Assembly (NCBI GenBank): GCA_046329585.1
Contig: JAXLUI010000002.1
Coordinates: forward strand, 1,886,627-1,950,626
Reading direction: 5' to 3'
From: DLKC01 sp002478885
GTDB lineage: Bacteria; Bacteroidota; Bacteroidia; Chitinophagales; Chitinophagaceae
DNA: 64,000 nt
Below, in pieces: positions 44,746 through 54,450 of the stretch (the first letter of the stretch is position 1; each line of letters starts with the position of its first letter). The translations under genes and the position numbers were made by a program. The notes beneath the pieces are model-generated. The model was not told the DNA's origin and searched no databases. It saw nothing but the letters and a program-made list of their open reading frames with translations.

Positions 44746-46641
44746 ATGAAAAAAATTTACTTCGCATTTTTGTTTTTGCTGCTTTCAGCCATTGCCTCTG
44801 CGCAATTTTCTTTAAACGCAGCAACGCCTTTCGGTTTATGTAACGATTCACATGACCAGAAATCTACCAGGGCTGTAGACGACGACATTACCGGATCGGG
44901 CGGCTATTTTGTGTTCTGGCTCGACAGCCGTTCAAACACATCGAACAACTACGAACTCTATGGCCAAAGCCTGGATAAAAATGGCAATCCCCGCTGGGAA
45001 GCCAATGGCAGGCTAATTGCCAGTTCCGGGTCTACCATTACTGATATAAAAGTAACCAAAGGCCCCGATGGCCTGCTGCTTGCCTACGTGGTAAAAAGCG
45101 ATTCTGTTGTTTGTATGTACCTTGATGCAAACGGGGTTAATAAGTGGGCAGCACCCAGCCTTGTTGCAAGAAAAGACGGGTCTATCATCTATGTGGATGG
45201 TGGTGCCGCCTTTAATATTTTTGCTACCAGCACCGGTGCCGGCATTACATACAATATCACTTTCACCGGAGGTTTTTCAGCTATCGGTTATAACAAAATA
45301 GATATTACCGGCACCGTTTCTTTTGCCAATAATTCAAAAAGTTATTCACTTAGCGGGTACGATTACAGATCTGTAAGTGATGGCGCTGATGGGTTCTATG
45401 CATTATCAAAAGGTAACGGCATAGGGTCAACCATAACGATAGACCGCATTACTTCATCCGGCGTTAAAGCATGGGCCAATGGTGTAGAGATTACCAACGG
45501 TGGTGGCGCCACGGGGTTTGCAGGTAACATAAGCATGAATGTGGCTTCCAATAAAGACCTCTATGTAACATGGGATGCTTCTGGCAGCAACGTTTATGTG
45601 GCCAGGGTTTCCAAAAGCGGCAGCCTTGCCTGGAACTTTGGCCGGGTTGCACTTTCGCTTTCGTCACCAGCAAGTGCAGGAAGAAGCAATGCACGCATAA
45701 CTGCGGCTGACAGCATTATTGTTACATGGAATGAAAATGGCGTCGGCGCAACAAATACTATGATCCAAAAGCTTGGCCAGAATGGAAATATCGGGTTGCC
45801 TGCGGGTGGAAAAATTGTAGATGTAGCCAACGGTTACTATGGTTATCCTAAGCTTGCATTGAATGGCGACAACGCGGTTTGCTTTTTTTCAACACCGGGA
45901 AAAAACTCGGTGGCTATCGGCGCTCAAACAATTAACAGCGATAATTCCTTTAAATGGCCGGTAACGATACCTGTCACAGATGCCTATTTGAAATGGAATT
46001 TCTATGATGACTACCAGGTATTGGACGATGCCGCTGGCTGTAACGCAATTTTCTGGACCGGGTTTGATGGCAATATTTACGGAGCGAATACCTGTGAATC
46101 TGAGGTTGTACTACCGGTTAAAACGGGAACACTGAAAGCAGAAATGGTGGGATTGCAGAACAAAATAACGTGGGAAGGTTTCAATCAATCAGCCGGCGAC
46201 CTATACCAGGTACAGCGTAGTTCCAACGCCAGGGATTTTACCAACATAGGAACAGTTGCCGCAAAAGGTACCGACAATCATTACACATGGTGGGATAAAC
46301 AACCATTAAACGGTAATAGCTACTACCGGATCAAATTGAGTGGCATCAGCGGCAACAATGAGTACAGCAACATCGTAAAAACCACTGCAGGAGCGCAGCC
46401 GCTGATAATGATATCAGCTTACCCGAACCCTGTTAAAAATATACTTAATGTGCAACTCGGGCAAATGCCACGTACAAATGCCCTGATCACCGTAAGTGAC
46501 ATGGCAGGCAAGGTTATCAGAACAGTGCCGGCTAACCAATCGGCATTAAGCATTGATATGTCGCATCTCTCAAAAGGCCTGTATTTTATTACGTATAAAG
46601 ACGACAAAAGCAAGACGGTTGTGAAAGTTCAGAAAGACTGA
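44746..46641 (+). CDS. secreted T9SS cargo protein of unknown function
   Basis: The 631-residue precursor starts MKKIYFAFLFLLLSAIASAQ, then has about 450 residues with beta-propeller-like repeats (DLYVTWDASGSNVYVARV, NARITAADSIIVTWNENG) rich in Gly, Ser and Asn, a fibronectin-like stretch (AEMVGLQNKITWEGF), and a C-terminal type IX sorting domain from about 555: ISAYPNPVKNILNVQLGQM to TVVKVQKD. It should be secreted through the T9SS and either released or attached to the surface by lipopolysaccharide. No catalytic motif is visible; an adhesin or matrix role is a guess. Confidence 0.82.
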   Translation: MKKIYFAFLFLLLSAIASAQFSLNAATPFGLCNDSHDQKSTRAVDDDITGSGGYFVFWLDSRSNTSNNYELYGQSLDKNGNPRWEANGRLIASSGSTITDIKVTKGPDGLLLAYVVKSDSVVCMYLDANGVNKWAAPSLVARKDGSIIYVDGGAAFNIFATSTGAGITYNITFTGGFSAIGYNKIDITGTVSFANNSKSYSLSGYDYRSVSDGADGFYALSKGNGIGSTITIDRITSSGVKAWANGVEITNGGGATGFAGNISMNVASNKDLYVTWDASGSNVYVARVSKSGSLAWNFGRVALSLSSPASAGRSNARITAADSIIVTWNENGVGATNTMIQKLGQNGNIGLPAGGKIVDVANGYYGYPKLALNGDNAVCFFSTPGKNSVAIGAQTINSDNSFKWPVTIPVTDAYLKWNFYDDYQVLDDAAGCNAIFWTGFDGNIYGANTCESEVVLPVKTGTLKAEMVGLQNKITWEGFNQSAGDLYQVQRSSNARDFTNIGTVAAKGTDNHYTWWDKQPLNGNSYYRIKLSGISGNNEYSNIVKTTAGAQPLIMISAYPNPVKNILNVQLGQMPRTNALITVSDMAGKVIRTVPANQSALSIDMSHLSKGLYFITYKDDKSKTVVKVQKD

Positions 46642-46658
46642 CCTGTTTGTTATAGGAT

Positions 46659-46691
46659 AAAAAAAGCGTGGGCAATGACCGCGCTTTTTTT
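46659..46691 (+). terminator. terminator of the T9SS cargo gene
   Basis: AAAAAAAGCG and CGCTTTTTTT flank a short stem with imperfect loop GTGGGCAATGACCG; 18 bases after the stop. Confidence 0.7.
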
Positions 46692-46850
46692 ATGTAGTGG
46701 CATAGAATAATAGTGGGTCTGCAAACTCTTCTGTGTTGTAAAGTGCGCATTACTTTTAGATGCCCATACAAACAAGAAACTGTTTATGCCAAAGGGCAGA
46801 GGCTAACCTGTAAATTTACCACGCATTATCACACACAAAAAAAACAGCAT

Positions 46851-47300
46851 ATGTCACAACAAAAGAACGACAAACAACAAAGCACCTGGCACGATATGCA
46901 TCAGCAGTCACTCAACTTTGGACAGAAACTTGCAGATGCCGTGGCTACCGGTATGGGCTCGTGGCGTTTTATTATTATGCAAACCATTATTGTTGCCTGC
47001 TGGATGCTGCTGAACGTTATCGGGCTGGTAGCCCATTGGGATCCCTATCCTTTTATTTTACTTAACCTGTTGTTTTCTACACAGGCAGCTTATGCAGCAC
47101 CAATAATAATGATGGCTCAAAACCGACAGGGCGAAAGAGACAGGATGCAGGCCATGAATGATTACCAGACAAACGTGGAAGCAAAAAAAGAGATCGAGGC
47201 GCTGCAGATAAAATTGAATTCGATAGAAGTAGAGAAGCTGGATAAAATAATTGCTATGCTTCAACAATGGGAATCCGAAAAAAAAGAAGGGGATAAATAG
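46851..47300 (+). CDS. DUF1003 membrane protein
   Basis: ATG 46851 (MSQQKNDKQQSTWHD) gives 149 residues with two membrane segments (about 38-57 and 67-83): GSWRFIIMQTIIVACWMLLN and FILLNLLFSTQAAYAAPIIM. The DUF1003 motif ends in QNRQGERDRMQAMNDYQTN followed by a coiled-coil tail. The family is widespread and uncharacterised. It is a lone gene; the extended frame from 46713 is rejected because the first 46 residues look like noncoding DNA. Confidence 0.87.
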   Translation: MSQQKNDKQQSTWHDMHQQSLNFGQKLADAVATGMGSWRFIIMQTIIVACWMLLNVIGLVAHWDPYPFILLNLLFSTQAAYAAPIIMMAQNRQGERDRMQAMNDYQTNVEAKKEIEALQIKLNSIEVEKLDKIIAMLQQWESEKKEGDK

Positions 47301-47351
47301 AATCGCCATATGCTGCACCTTGTGTGCTCAACTGCTGCTTATGGATCTGAA

Positions 47352-47385
47352 AGTACAAGTGTGCGACGCAATAAAGATGCCACCA
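47352..47385 (-). repeat. dispersed repeat copy 20
   Basis: ACAAGTGTGCGACGCAA (47355-47371) and GATGCCACC. It lies after a plus-strand gene but in the opposite orientation. Confidence 0.7.
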
Positions 47386-47534
47386 GTGTTGCAGCCGCGT
47401 AACCAGATTTATTTTTATAAAACCGAGCATAAAAAATGATCGCATTAAATGCACGCCTGTTTTACTGTTCAACACGCATGTGACGACTTTCCGTAAAAAT
47501 AAAAGCCATACATTTAATCAAACTAACTGCTACC

Positions 47535-49961
47535 ATGACTGCCTGTAGAATATGCCTTATTTCATTATTGACAATTTGCTTTTTATGCAGCCATGCACAA
47601 AACAGCAATCAAAGTAGACTGGATAGCTTCTCTGCGAAATTTGTTACGTCAATAAGGACAAATGAAAAAGCAAGGGCCTGGCTTATAACCGACAAATCGG
47701 TCTTCAGGGCGGGTGAGTATGTGTGGTTCAGGGCATTTCTGCTGAACAGTGTTTCGCAGCGCCCCAATAACAACAGCAGGTTTCTTTTTACGGATCTTGT
47801 CAACGAAAAAGATGAGGTTGTAAAGCGGGTGCTGTTTGATGCCGCAACCGGTCAATTCAGTTCCAGGCTTCAATTGCCGGATTCTATAGAAGCAGGATAT
47901 TACTGGCTGCGTGCCTATACAGCCCAAATGGCGGCACAAGACAGCAATGCCATTTTTGTAAAGCCAATATATGTTGCAGCGAAAGAAGACGTGGGTAGTT
48001 TGCCAAAACCAAGAAAACTGCCGGTGAACCCTGATGACCAGCCAACGATTAATTTCTATCCCGAGGGTGGCAATATTATCACCGGCATAAGCACCACTGT
48101 TGCGCTGCAGGCGCTCTTCAGCAACGGTGATCCGTTGACAATAGAAGGAGCCATAAAAGATAGTACAAATGCTACGGTAACAAAATTCAGCACCAACGCA
48201 CAAGGCTTTGCCAAATTTGATTTTGAACCTTCTGGATTTAAGCGATACAAGGCTGTGATAAACTGGCATGGGAAAGACCTTGCATTTACGTTGCCTGCCT
48301 TTGATTTTTACGGCGGGCAGATAGGCGTTACAAAGCAATATGACAATTTTCAATTAAGAATACTGCTGGGCGACTCTATTTACAGCAAAGATGCTATCAC
48401 TTACCTTGTGGGTATTTGCAGGGACAGCCTTGTACTTGCAGCAATTGGCAGCGGGCAATATGAATTAAATGTTGATGGCAGCCACCTGCCCGGAGGCATT
48501 ACCAGTTTTTATTTGTTTGACAAACACTTCAGGCAACTGAGTGAAAGAAGTGTTTATGTTGCCGCAAAAAACCCTTCTGTGAATATTACGCCTGATAAGA
48601 GCCTCTATGCCAAACGCTCAAAGGTTACGCTTAATCTTGCCATACAGGATGCAGGCAACCACGCTGTGGCCTCTGTAGTAGCAGTTGCAGTGAGCGACTC
48701 CTTGCTTCAAAACCAGGAGCCTTGCACTGCGGCTAACCTGCAGTACCATATGCAACACATCGGGGATGGGTTTGCCGACAGCAAGAACTGTTTTAGTGAT
48801 GAGGAGACTGATCTTATGATGATGGCGAGGAACAACACTTACCATGCGCTTACCACCGGCAGCAAGCAGGTTTCAACAGTAACCGACGACGAACTGTTGC
48901 ATATCAGGGGCAGGTTGCTTACTGAGAAAAACGAACCCGCTGCTGACAAGTTCTTAACGTTATTTTCCAGTTCGGGAAATAACGGTGTGTTTCTTACCGA
49001 CACAACGGATAAAGCCGGCCGTTTTTCTTTCCCGCTGGAAGTGTATCCCGACAGCACCCAGTTTGCTGTTGAGGTAAAAGACCTCGCTAATCACATGTTA
49101 TATAATACGAAACTGGCACTCGACCCCATCCCTTACCCGCAGTTTAAAACTCCTGCCGGTTTAAAAAGATACCCCGTAACTACATCTCGTTCCTCAACCG
49201 AAAGGCTCAATATTTATAATAATTTATTGATGGAATCAAACGATGCGCATCACCTGCCACCGGTTACTGTGAGAGACAATATAAAAGAGGTGGATTATGA
49301 TGCAACAAAACGGGTTAGTTCCTACTCTCCAATCATCAGCGGCAGATCACTTGACGGACGGACGTCTGTCGACAATCTTGTTTTGGGAACAAGCGGCCTG
49401 CAGCTGTTAAATGGCTTCCTTGTAATTCACGGACTCAACGCAATAAAAGCTCCAAGTGCCAGTGACGAGCCAATGGTTCTTGTGGAAGGTGCGCCGGTAT
49501 CATTGTCATCAGACGGCGCTGCCGGAATCGTAAGCCCGGTACTAAGTTACCTGCACAGCCTTAACCCAAAAGACATCGATTTCATTGAAATACTTAAAGA
49601 TGGCAACGCTGCAAATTACGGGCTCCGTGGTGGCAATGGTGTAATACTCATCAACCTTTCCAATAAAGGGCATAACCTGCCTTCGGCGGGTGGAAATATC
49701 AAATCATTTTATTCCGGCGGCATTTCAAAACCAGCTTTGTTCCCGGTCACGAATTACGATATGAAGGACAAAAAAGCCGACCTGGTTCCCGACGTGCGCC
49801 CAACGATCTTCTGGAATGGAAATTTCGCGACGGGCAATACCGGCAGCGCAACATTTACCTTTTACACCAGTGATGTACCCAGCACCTACAACATCACGGT
49901 TACGGGTATTACAGCACACGGCGACATCATCAATAAAACGATTTCTGTAAAAAGCAAGTAA
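47535..49961 (+). CDS. alpha-2-macroglobulin (MG2-like) protein with TonB receptor plug, no barrel
   Basis: The 808-residue precursor has a signal peptide ending SHAQ (about residue 22). Residues about 30-410 contain A2M MG domains (AWLITDKSVFRAGEYVWFRAF, then YWLRAYTAQM, YPEGGNIITG and the MG3-like TSFYLFDKHF). After a linker, residues about 600-720 form a TonB-dependent receptor plug: VDNLVLGTSGLQLL, PKDIDFIEILKDGNAANYGL and RGGNGVILINL. The end (about 745-808) is another beta-sandwich, not a 22-strand barrel. Similar proteins occur across Bacteroidota and may bind an outer-membrane partner in trans. Confidence 0.85.
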   Translation: MTACRICLISLLTICFLCSHAQNSNQSRLDSFSAKFVTSIRTNEKARAWLITDKSVFRAGEYVWFRAFLLNSVSQRPNNNSRFLFTDLVNEKDEVVKRVLFDAATGQFSSRLQLPDSIEAGYYWLRAYTAQMAAQDSNAIFVKPIYVAAKEDVGSLPKPRKLPVNPDDQPTINFYPEGGNIITGISTTVALQALFSNGDPLTIEGAIKDSTNATVTKFSTNAQGFAKFDFEPSGFKRYKAVINWHGKDLAFTLPAFDFYGGQIGVTKQYDNFQLRILLGDSIYSKDAITYLVGICRDSLVLAAIGSGQYELNVDGSHLPGGITSFYLFDKHFRQLSERSVYVAAKNPSVNITPDKSLYAKRSKVTLNLAIQDAGNHAVASVVAVAVSDSLLQNQEPCTAANLQYHMQHIGDGFADSKNCFSDEETDLMMMARNNTYHALTTGSKQVSTVTDDELLHIRGRLLTEKNEPAADKFLTLFSSSGNNGVFLTDTTDKAGRFSFPLEVYPDSTQFAVEVKDLANHMLYNTKLALDPIPYPQFKTPAGLKRYPVTTSRSSTERLNIYNNLLMESNDAHHLPPVTVRDNIKEVDYDATKRVSSYSPIISGRSLDGRTSVDNLVLGTSGLQLLNGFLVIHGLNAIKAPSASDEPMVLVEGAPVSLSSDGAAGIVSPVLSYLHSLNPKDIDFIEILKDGNAANYGLRGGNGVILINLSNKGHNLPSAGGNIKSFYSGGISKPALFPVTNYDMKDKKADLVPDVRPTIFWNGNFATGNTGSATFTFYTSDVPSTYNITVTGITAHGDIINKTISVKSK

Positions 49962-49966
49962 TTATT

Positions 49967-50018
49967 GGCCCGGCTGTTGTTTTTCATGGCATTGGTTGTT
50001 GCGTCGCACACTTCAGCG
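49967..50018 (+). repeat. dispersed repeat copy 21
   Basis: GGCCCGGCT begins 6 bases after the stop, followed by ATGGCATT and core GTTGCGTCGCACACTT (49998). This is close to the family consensus. Confidence 0.88.
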
Positions 50019-50046
50019 CCGGAATAAACAGGAGCTGGAACAAATA

Positions 50047-50436
50047 CTAAATAAACTGCTTCAGCCATTCCTTCGCTTCATTTTCGTTACTGAAGTTTTT
50101 CATGGGTATTGGTGGTGGCTTTAATTTAAAAAGCAAATTCATAATAAGTGTTGCAAGCCCGGGTTTGGAAACCATGGCCATCGCAGTATAAACATTGGGA
50201 AGCTGTGCCGCGGAAAAATCTCTCGTGGCTTTGTCGGGCATAGGCGAATTAACAAGGTGAATGAGTAAGGGCACTTTTTTATTACCGGTTATTTTCTTAA
50301 CCAATTGAATATTGCGGCCAATATTTTCAACGGTGCGCCTGATGCTCTTAGAATAAGCGACTAATATGCCCTGGTGATCGAGCATATAGGAGGCAATTTC
50401 TCCTTCTATCAATCTCTGTCCTGTACCTGCTGACAT
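50047..50436 (-). CDS. STAS-like conserved hypothetical protein
   Basis: This 129-residue soluble protein has a beta-alpha layout like STAS/SpoIIAA-related proteins: an N-terminal strand region (EGEIASYMLDHQGILVAYS), a central helix and strand (KKVPLLIHLVN), and the closing sequence IPMKNFSNENEAKEWLKQF, which is common in Bacteroidota homologues of unknown function. Such proteins are often STAS-like and may serve as membrane-associated regulators. No anti-sigma partner is nearby. I am fairly sure it is a real gene but not of its role. Confidence 0.65.
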   Translation of the reverse strand: MSAGTGQRLIEGEIASYMLDHQGILVAYSKSIRRTVENIGRNIQLVKKITGNKKVPLLIHLVNSPMPDKATRDFSAAQLPNVYTAMAMVSKPGLATLIMNLLFKLKPPPIPMKNFSNENEAKEWLKQFI

Positions 50437-50503
50437 ACGGCAAAATTTAATGCAACAAACTTAACCACTGTAAAACAATAAAATGATGATTTGTGACGGC
50501 AAA

Positions 50504-50536
50504 CAAAAAAAGCCTCTTGCCAAAACAAGAGGCTTT
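50504..50536 (-). terminator. terminator of the small secreted protein gene
   Basis: On the minus strand GAAAGCCTCTTG pairs with CAAGAGGCTTT across a TTTTGG loop and is followed by a T-run (TTTTTTT); about 36 bases after the stop at 50573. Confidence 0.85.
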
Positions 50537-50572
50537 CGTATATATACGAAGCTAACTATAGCAGGGCGTAGT

Positions 50573-50959
50573 TTAGCTTTTGCTGTAATCGCTCACCAAC
50601 TCAACTTCGTTATTGGAAAGCCTTACTGTTTTGAGAGATGTTTTGTTCTCGAGATAAACAATATACACTGCGTCAACACCGGGTTGTTCAATTTTCTGGA
50701 TACCGGTTACACCGTAGTTAGCATACTGCTCTTTTACTTTATCGATAATAGACTTATCAAGATTGTCGGTGCTATATGTTTGAATCGTGTATACCCAACT
50801 GCCGTTTTTATTGTAGGCCGATGTGCTTTCACGGCCATCGATTACAGAGCGCACGGTATATCCTTTTGCTTTTTCGGTGCTGTTTTTTTCTGAAGCAAAA
50901 GAAGAGGTTGCAGTAAACATTGCTGCTGCAAAAAGTAGGAATAAAAATTGCTTTTTCAT
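50573..50959 (-). CDS. small exported hypothetical protein
   Basis: A 128-residue precursor with signal peptide MKKQFLFLLFAAAMFTATSSFA and a mature part of mixed strand and helix (GYTVRSVIDGRESTSAYNKNG, KSIIDKVKEQYANYGVTGIQKIEQPGVDAVYIVYLEN). The layout resembles the PepSY-like small periplasmic proteins of Bacteroidota, but no firm family can be named. It is monocistronic with a clear terminator. The 50960-51355 region upstream contains no recognised element other than low-complexity AT-rich sequence. Confidence 0.7.
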   Translation of the reverse strand: MKKQFLFLLFAAAMFTATSSFASEKNSTEKAKGYTVRSVIDGRESTSAYNKNGSWVYTIQTYSTDNLDKSIIDKVKEQYANYGVTGIQKIEQPGVDAVYIVYLENKTSLKTVRLSNNEVELVSDYSKS

Positions 50960-51355
50960 TGTTTGACTTTTTAGATTTATACGTTTAATGATGCTTTTTA
51001 TGAAAGTGTTCTTTTTTTGTTGAAGCCTTTTCTTTCATTGACAACACAAAGCTAAATCGTCGTGCATTTGGGCAAATCTCAAAATCGGCGAATAGCGAAA
51101 ATGATGATGTGAATTGCGGAAATTCGTAGGTGGAAACTCTTGAAATGCTTTACTGCATTGCCTTACAGGCCATATATGCTAAAGAAGTGTTAACGCATTT
51201 GGCGTTGTATAAGTACTGGCACGAATTATTTTTTATACAAGGATTATACAAGCAGAAGAGCAATCGTTGCTTTTGCAACTATCTTCTTTAAATAACTTTT
51301 TTTAAAAAATGATTGGGCACCTCACTATGTATTGCTGCTGCAAGTTGTTCTAAAA

Positions 51356-51407
51356 GCACACACTGTGCGACGCAACAGTAGATGCCAATGGCCATGAAGC
51401 CGGGCCA
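51356..51407 (-). repeat. dispersed repeat copy 22
   Basis: GTGCGACGCAAC (51365-51376), GATGCC and GCCGGGCC; ends 7 bases after the ppx stop, in gene orientation. Confidence 0.88.
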
Positions 51408-51413
51408 ATAAAA

Positions 51414-52313
51414 CTATTCTGTGATGCCCTTAGCTTCGAGCTCTTCGTAAAGGCTTTGGATAAGACCATCGGCGAGACCGATTTTAGGAACATAAATTTC
51501 TTCTATGCCCGCCCACCGCATTACGTTGATATAGATCTGCAACGCCGGCACAATCACATCGGCTCGGTCTTCACGCATTTTATAAACGCGTATTCTTTCT
51601 TCAAGCGTAAAGCCTGAAAATTCTTTGTAGTAGTCTTTGAGCAGGTTTAGCGAAAGTGGTTTGCCGTCTTTTCGTTTACTAAGTGAAAAAATTTTATTGA
51701 TGTTACCGCCAGAACCGATGGCAATAACAGGCCATTTGCTTTTTGTATTGCTTTTAAGATGGTCGCGCAATTCATCCCAATGCGTTTCAGTAACCATATT
51801 TTTCATGAGGCGGATGGTGCCGATATTAAAAGATTCTTTGTAGCGAAGTTTGCCGTCGGCAAAATAAGTAAGTTCGGTGCTGCCACCGCCCACATCGATA
51901 TAAAGGTATGAATGATCTTTATCGAGATTCTCGGCAATATGGTTATCGTAAATGTAGGAAGCTTCATCGTCGCCGGTGATAATGCTTATGCCAATGCCTG
52001 TCTCCAGTTTTACTTTTCTTATAACATCGGCACTGTTGCGTGCATCGCGCATTGCGCTGGTGGCGCAGGCTTTCAAGTGTTTAACGCCATAGACATTCAT
52101 CAGGTGGCCGTAAGCCTTCATTGTTTGAATGATCATGCCAAGACGCGGTTTGCTTATTTCTCCCTTTTCAAAAACATCGAATCCCAAACGCAGAGGTACC
52201 CTTACGAGGCTAAGCTTGTTAAACAATGGCTTGCTGCTTCCCGGCTGATCTATTACTTCAGAAATGAGCAGTCTTGCCGCATTACTTCCAATATCAATTG
52301 CTGCCAGTTTCAC
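51414..52313 (-). CDS. ppx: exopolyphosphatase (Ppx/GppA family)
   Basis: The 299-residue protein starts MKLAAIDIGSNAARLLI, the phosphate-1 motif of the ASKHA fold, and has GGGSTELTYFADGK near 145 and VIAIGSGGNINKI near 200. It lacks the C-terminal HD domain of longer Ppx forms, as common in Bacteroidota. The enzyme hydrolyses polyphosphate or ppGpp. It overlaps ppk by 20 bases on the same strand, the usual polyphosphate operon. Confidence 0.93.
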   Translation of the reverse strand: MKLAAIDIGSNAARLLISEVIDQPGSSKPLFNKLSLVRVPLRLGFDVFEKGEISKPRLGMIIQTMKAYGHLMNVYGVKHLKACATSAMRDARNSADVIRKVKLETGIGISIITGDDEASYIYDNHIAENLDKDHSYLYIDVGGGSTELTYFADGKLRYKESFNIGTIRLMKNMVTETHWDELRDHLKSNTKSKWPVIAIGSGGNINKIFSLSKRKDGKPLSLNLLKDYYKEFSGFTLEERIRVYKMREDRADVIVPALQIYINVMRWAGIEEIYVPKIGLADGLIQSLYEELEAKGITE

Positions 52314-54375
52314 TTATCTTCTGTATTTTATTGAAAAGGTAATTGTATGTTTCTACTTGCGAACGTATTTTCTTTTTACCTGCGGAAAGTACATAATTAT
52401 TTGAAAGATTATTATCAAGCACTCTTGCCTTTACATTATCCTTCAGTTGAATTTGAATAATATCCATTAACTCCTCCTTTATTTCAGGGTCGGTAATCAA
52501 AGCTGCTGCCTCTACCCTGTGGTCGAGGTTGCGAACCATCCAGTCGGCCGAAGAAATGTACAATTTGCTTTTACCTGCATTATGAAACATCAATATGCGG
52601 GCATGTTCTAGATATTGATCAACTATGCTGATTGCATGCATGTTGTTTTTAAGTTTTTTCATTTCTGTTTTTGCGCAAAATATGCCACGCACGATCAGTT
52701 GCACGTCTACACCTGCCTCCGCTGCGCTGTATAATTTCTGGATAAGGCTAACATCGCTGAGCGAATTGAGTTTTGCGATGATCCTTGCTTCTTTTTTCGC
52801 CCTGGCATTTCTTATTTCTGCCGAAATCATTTGCATCAATTGCTTACGCATGTTAATGGGGCAAACCATCAGCGTTTTACAGGATCGGAGTTGATTAACG
52901 CCCGACTTAGCACCCTCGATATACCGGAATATGCGGTTAATATCGGCCATAATATTTCTGTTGCTCGTCAACAGGCAGTGATCTGCATAAACCCGGGCTG
53001 TTTTTTCATTAAGATTGCCCGTGCTGACAAAACCATACTGGATGATTTTATTGCCGCTGCGCTTTTTTATAAGACAAAGCTTGGCGTGTACCTTTACATT
53101 TGGCAGGCCGATCAATACTTTCACGCCTTCCATTTCGAGCATCTCTTTCCATGCGAGATTGGCTTCTTCATCGAACCTTGCCCGTAATTCAAGCATTACG
53201 ATGACTTCTTTGCCATTTCTGACGGCGTTCACCAGTGCATTGATGATGGTTGAGTTTGGCGCAAGCCGGTAGGCGGTTATTTTTATTGTTGTTACCTCAG
53301 GATCTATCGCTGCCTCCCTCAACAGGTCCACCACAGAGCTGAACGAGTGATAAGGGAAATGTAACATCACATCCCGTTCAATGATCACATCTGTTACCCT
53401 TCTTGAAAAAAGCAACGCCGGGTGCGTGAAAGGCGGCTTGCGGCTGCTTTTGTTTTTGAATACGTCGGGGAAATCCATGAAATGCCGGAAGTTGTGTATG
53501 CGGCCGCCCGGAATAATATTATCCTTCCGGGAAAGATTTAACCGCTTCATCATATACTCCAGGAGACCTGCATCCATTTCTTTATCATACACAAACCGTA
53601 CGGGCTTTCCTTTGCGTCGGTTCTTTAAGCCACTTTGAATCTTCTGAACAAATGAAGTAGTAAGATCATTGTCGATATCTATCTCAGCATCTTTGGTCAC
53701 CTTAAAAACATGCGCGGAAAAATAATCGTACCCGAAATAGGAAAAGATGTAGGGCAGGTTATATCGTATTACATCTTCCAGCAAAATAATCCGGTGCTCG
53801 CCCTCGGGCGCAGGTAACTGCACAAAGCGTCCAACAATACGGCTTGGCACTTCTATTAATGAATATTTGTGTTTATAGGCTGAGTCTTTTTTATGCATCA
53901 CAACACCGAGATAAATACTTTTTTCTCTCAGGTATGGCAACTGCTGAAGACTTTCGATCATTAAAGGAATAATATTGGACCGAACGTCATCTTCGAAGAA
54001 TTTTTTAATGTATTCTTTTTGTTGTTTGTTTAGTTCTTTTTCTGTTACAAGAAATATCTTTTCCTTTTTCAGCTCGCCAATAATAAGTTGCCATATGCGG
54101 CTAAATTCATTTTGCTGTTGCAGCACGATCATTTGAATGGCGTCGAGAATTTCCTGCGGCTTTTCTTCAAGGTGCATATTGCCTTTTTTACCGCCGAGTT
54201 CTATCATGCGCTTTAACGTAGCCACGCGCACCCTGAAGAATTCGTCGAGATTATTAGAAAAAATGCCCAGAAACCTGATTCGCTCCTTTAAAGGTACAGC
54301 GGGGTCGTTTGCTTCCTGTAAAACCCTTGCATTAAAACTAAGCCAGCTAATATCTCGTGGTATCAAGCTTTTCAT
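52294..54375 (-). CDS. ppk1: polyphosphate kinase 1
   Basis: The 693-residue protein has the full Ppk1 layout: an N-terminal helical domain (IPRDISWLSFNARVL, FLGIFSNNLDEFFRVRVATL), a PHP-like middle and two C-terminal phospholipase-D-like domains. The phosphohistidine is in KVHAK, H430 by my count, and the second histidine is in ILMFHNAGKSKLYISSAD. It makes polyphosphate from ATP. The gene is upstream of and overlaps ppx by 20 bases. Confidence 0.97.
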   Translation of the reverse strand: MKSLIPRDISWLSFNARVLQEANDPAVPLKERIRFLGIFSNNLDEFFRVRVATLKRMIELGGKKGNMHLEEKPQEILDAIQMIVLQQQNEFSRIWQLIIGELKKEKIFLVTEKELNKQQKEYIKKFFEDDVRSNIIPLMIESLQQLPYLREKSIYLGVVMHKKDSAYKHKYSLIEVPSRIVGRFVQLPAPEGEHRIILLEDVIRYNLPYIFSYFGYDYFSAHVFKVTKDAEIDIDNDLTTSFVQKIQSGLKNRRKGKPVRFVYDKEMDAGLLEYMMKRLNLSRKDNIIPGGRIHNFRHFMDFPDVFKNKSSRKPPFTHPALLFSRRVTDVIIERDVMLHFPYHSFSSVVDLLREAAIDPEVTTIKITAYRLAPNSTIINALVNAVRNGKEVIVMLELRARFDEEANLAWKEMLEMEGVKVLIGLPNVKVHAKLCLIKKRSGNKIIQYGFVSTGNLNEKTARVYADHCLLTSNRNIMADINRIFRYIEGAKSGVNQLRSCKTLMVCPINMRKQLMQMISAEIRNARAKKEARIIAKLNSLSDVSLIQKLYSAAEAGVDVQLIVRGIFCAKTEMKKLKNNMHAISIVDQYLEHARILMFHNAGKSKLYISSADWMVRNLDHRVEAAALITDPEIKEELMDIIQIQLKDNVKARVLDNNLSNNYVLSAGKKKIRSQVETYNYLFNKIQKISETGSN

Positions 54376-54394
54376 GTGTACTAGGTAATATGTC

Positions 54395-54402
54395 CAAATA
54401 TA
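54395..54402 (-). promoter_or_regulatory. -7 element TATATTTG for ppk1
   Basis: On the minus strand TATATTTG fits TAnnTTTG, about 20 bases before the ppk1 start. Confidence 0.45.
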
Positions 54403-54450
54403 TAGAACAGAAGAATGGCACCATGTTAAGTTTTACAGTTAATAAAACTT

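Noticed and set aside
47649..48353. 234-codon frame antisense to the MG2/TonB gene
   Set aside because: Composition is odd (many Cys, His, Arg) and the forward frame is clearly coding.
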